Source of the DNA: Cenococcum geophilum 1.58
Taxonomy: Eukaryota; Ascomycota; Dothideomycetes; Gloniales; Gloniaceae
Direction: 5' to 3'
Assembly (NCBI GenBank): GCA_001692895.1
Contig: KV748199.1
Location: forward strand, 1,922,001 to 1,986,000
DNA length: 64,000 nucleotides
The first letter of the stretch is position 1, and each line of letters starts with the position of its first letter. The notes below the pieces were generated by a model that saw only the letters and a program-made list of their open reading frames with translations, was not told the DNA's origin and made no database searches. The translations under genes and the position numbers were made by a program. This document shows positions 62,119-64,000 of the stretch, piece after piece.

Positions 62119-64000
62119 GGTATTATAGAAGAATTTGTTAAAGATTTCTATAGGGGAATAATATAGGGATATAATAGAGCTATAGGCTTAGAGTTAAGAC
62201 CCTAAAAAGAATATATTATTAATAAAATCTAGGGCTTAGCGAGAAAGGTTATAAAGGAGTATTTAGATTGCTAGAGAAATAATCCAACGAGGTATAAGCT
62301 ATATAGAGAGCTATAACCTATTAAGATACTAGAACGTCTATAAGAAATAATATTATAGGGCTTTATTATAAAGTTACTAAAAATAAAAGATCCTATTACT
62401 AGATAGGAATATAATATAATCCTAGTAATAGTAGATAAGTTAACTAAATAGGGCTACTTTATAGTATATATAGAAGAAATCTTAGTAGAGGATATCACTA
62501 GAATCTATATTAAGGAAATGTTTATAAGATATAGAGTACTAAATAAAATTATATTAGATAGAGATTTAAGATTTATAGTAGTATTCTAGGAAGTATTTTA
62601 GCGGAATAAGGGGTTTATATAATAACGTTAATAGTATATTATCCGCAGACGGACGGATAAACTAAAAGATTAAATTAGACGCTAAAATAATATTTAAGGC
62701 ATTATATTAATTAGGTATTATTACTACTAGTTATACAATTTGTATATAATACGACACTATAGGAAGGTATAAAGATATTACTATTTTAGGCAAATTACGG
62801 ATATAAGCCTAGAATATCATTATTACTATAATAAGTAAAGAAAATAAGCAAAATAGCAAAATAGAGAATAGAGACACTAATAAATCTTTATTAGGACCTC
62901 TACTTTATAATAAAAATTATAAGAAAAGATTAAAAAAAAGTACTATAATATTAAGATTTTTAAGGGACCAGATCTAAAAGAGGAGGATAAAGTGTGGCTA
63001 TTATATAAAAATTTCACAAGTCGATAACTAAGTAAAAAGTTTGATTATATTAGACTAGAACTATTTAAAATCGCAGCTAAAATTTTAGAAGTTATAGACT
63101 TAACTTACTAGTAAAAATAAAGATCTACCCTATATAGTATATTATAATATTAGAGCTAGCATATAGAGACGTAAAGCTACTAGTTTATAAAGTAGAGATA
63201 TATAAAGGGCAAAAAGAAGACAAATAGTAAGTTTTAAGGATTATAAACTATAAGGACATTAATAATAAAATATAGTATAAAGTAAAGTAGATAGGCTATA
63301 ATAAGACTACCTAGGAACTATTATAGAACTTAAAGAAAGCTATAGAAAGGGTATAGGAGTATTAAAAAGGAAAGGGTTAGGTAATATTAAGAAGGAGCTA
63401 AAAATAAAAGGATTAGTTAAAGGTAATAAATAAGCTGGGCTATTTAAGGGATCTACTACCGGCGTATAAGCTATTTCCGCCTCTTCTTAATTGGAATCCT
63501 TTTTAGCCTTTTTAGCCTTAAACTTAGAGAGACCTTACTTTATAAAACGTAGCTTTTTTAAGTATACCTTTTTATAAACCTTTATAAGACGACTTAGTTA
63601 AGGGTAAGTATTAAGTTAAGCCTTTTAGGCCTAAGACGCTTTATTAAAACAACGTTAAACCCTAGCGTAAGTCCCAGCTAGCTTACCCTCTAGTTTTTTA
63701 GCCACTACTAATATATGAGACCCTATAATAGATTAGATAAAGAACTAGATAACTATAAAGAATGATAAGATATATATACTTAGTATTAAAGATGGACTAA
63801 ATATTATAGGATAATTATATATTTACTTATATATACTTAGTATAGAATAAAGGTTAGTAACTAGATGGAGATATAATTATAATATATACTAACTTCTTCT
63901 CTATATAGCGAGAATAGGATAGTATAACTTTACTAAGTAAAAGAATAAATATTATTAGCTAATTATAATAGTTAGACATAGAGGATTTAATAGGAGATAT
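62119..64000 (+). mobile_element. 5'-truncated G3-family copy (integrase to 3' region), continues past window
   Basis: From about 62119 the sequence parallels G3 from about 56718. It includes the integrase zinc-finger region (NRAIGLELRP... at about 62170), YNIILVIVDKLTK near 62410, chromodomain-like text near 63285 and the non-coding tail matching about 58100-58440. No LTR is reached. It is as RIP-degraded as G3 but clearly a separate copy, with many substitutions and small indels. Confidence 0.85.

Noticed and set aside
1-64000. CRISPR arrays, prophage, operons, riboswitches or ribosome binding sites
   Set aside because: The DNA is fungal nuclear sequence with spliced genes; no regularly spaced repeats or bacterial signals occur.

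Overview
The window reads as nuclear DNA of a filamentous ascomycete (Pezizomycotina). The evidence is small GT-AG introns (47-106 bases) with CTRAY-type branch sites, a filamentous-fungal gene complement, and long AT-rich blocks of dead transposons. In those blocks Gln and Trp codons have become TAA/TAG and catalytic Asp codons have become Asn. That is the footprint expected of repeat-induced point mutation (RIP: CpA to TpA on either strand). GC-balanced gene islands alternate with RIP-ruined repeat blocks.

Layout. 1-4.5 kb: a RIP-degraded Ty1/Copia element on the minus strand, cut by the window edge, with leader and possible LTR up to about 5 kb. 5.8-18.6 kb: the main gene island. It holds a secreted GH29 alpha-L-fucosidase (minus), a p24/emp24 cargo receptor (plus, divergent from the fucosidase), a 339-bp TA-flanked MITE, a broken wax-synthase-like (MBOAT_2/Tri7-like) O-acyltransferase relic, 3.4 kb with no recognisable gene, and an SPX-VTC-three-TM protein of the polyphosphate/phosphate system (Vtc5-like). 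All three intact genes were rebuilt here by joining exons across frames. 19.0-23.6 kb: two Fot1/pogo-type DNA transposons of almost identical length in inverted orientation; one carries a nested 424-bp MITE. 23.6-25.0 kb: a small GC island with a two-exon, 90-residue membrane protein of the IFI6/IFI27 (ISG12) family and a short hairpin-type repeat.

25.2-64.0 kb: a nested transposon stack. A Gypsy element (G4, plus) is split by a second Gypsy (G2, minus, 26647-59450, duplication TTCCC). G2 is split by a Tad-like LINE (minus, 31111 to about 49861) and, in its leader, by a third Gypsy (G3, plus, 51228-59164, duplication TATAG). The LINE is split by a pogo-type transposon (34664-36727) and by a fourth Gypsy (G1, plus, 39178-49292, duplication CTAGG). 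G1 is split by a 3.27-kb mariner-like transposon with two convergent genes (42877-46147). The nest is therefore five levels deep. Once inner insertions are subtracted, each full-length member returns to a normal family length: G1 about 6.8 kb, G2 about 6.1 kb, LINE about 6.6 kb. After G4's reverse transcriptase the sequence switches at about 62.12 kb to a 5'-truncated G3-family copy that runs off the window.

The living genes are housekeeping or secretory: glycan trimming, ER-Golgi cargo sorting and phosphate sensing. No metabolic cluster is visible. Everything was read by eye, so exon borders rest on splice consensus plus protein family logic, and element borders rest on target duplications and terminal repeats seen directly.
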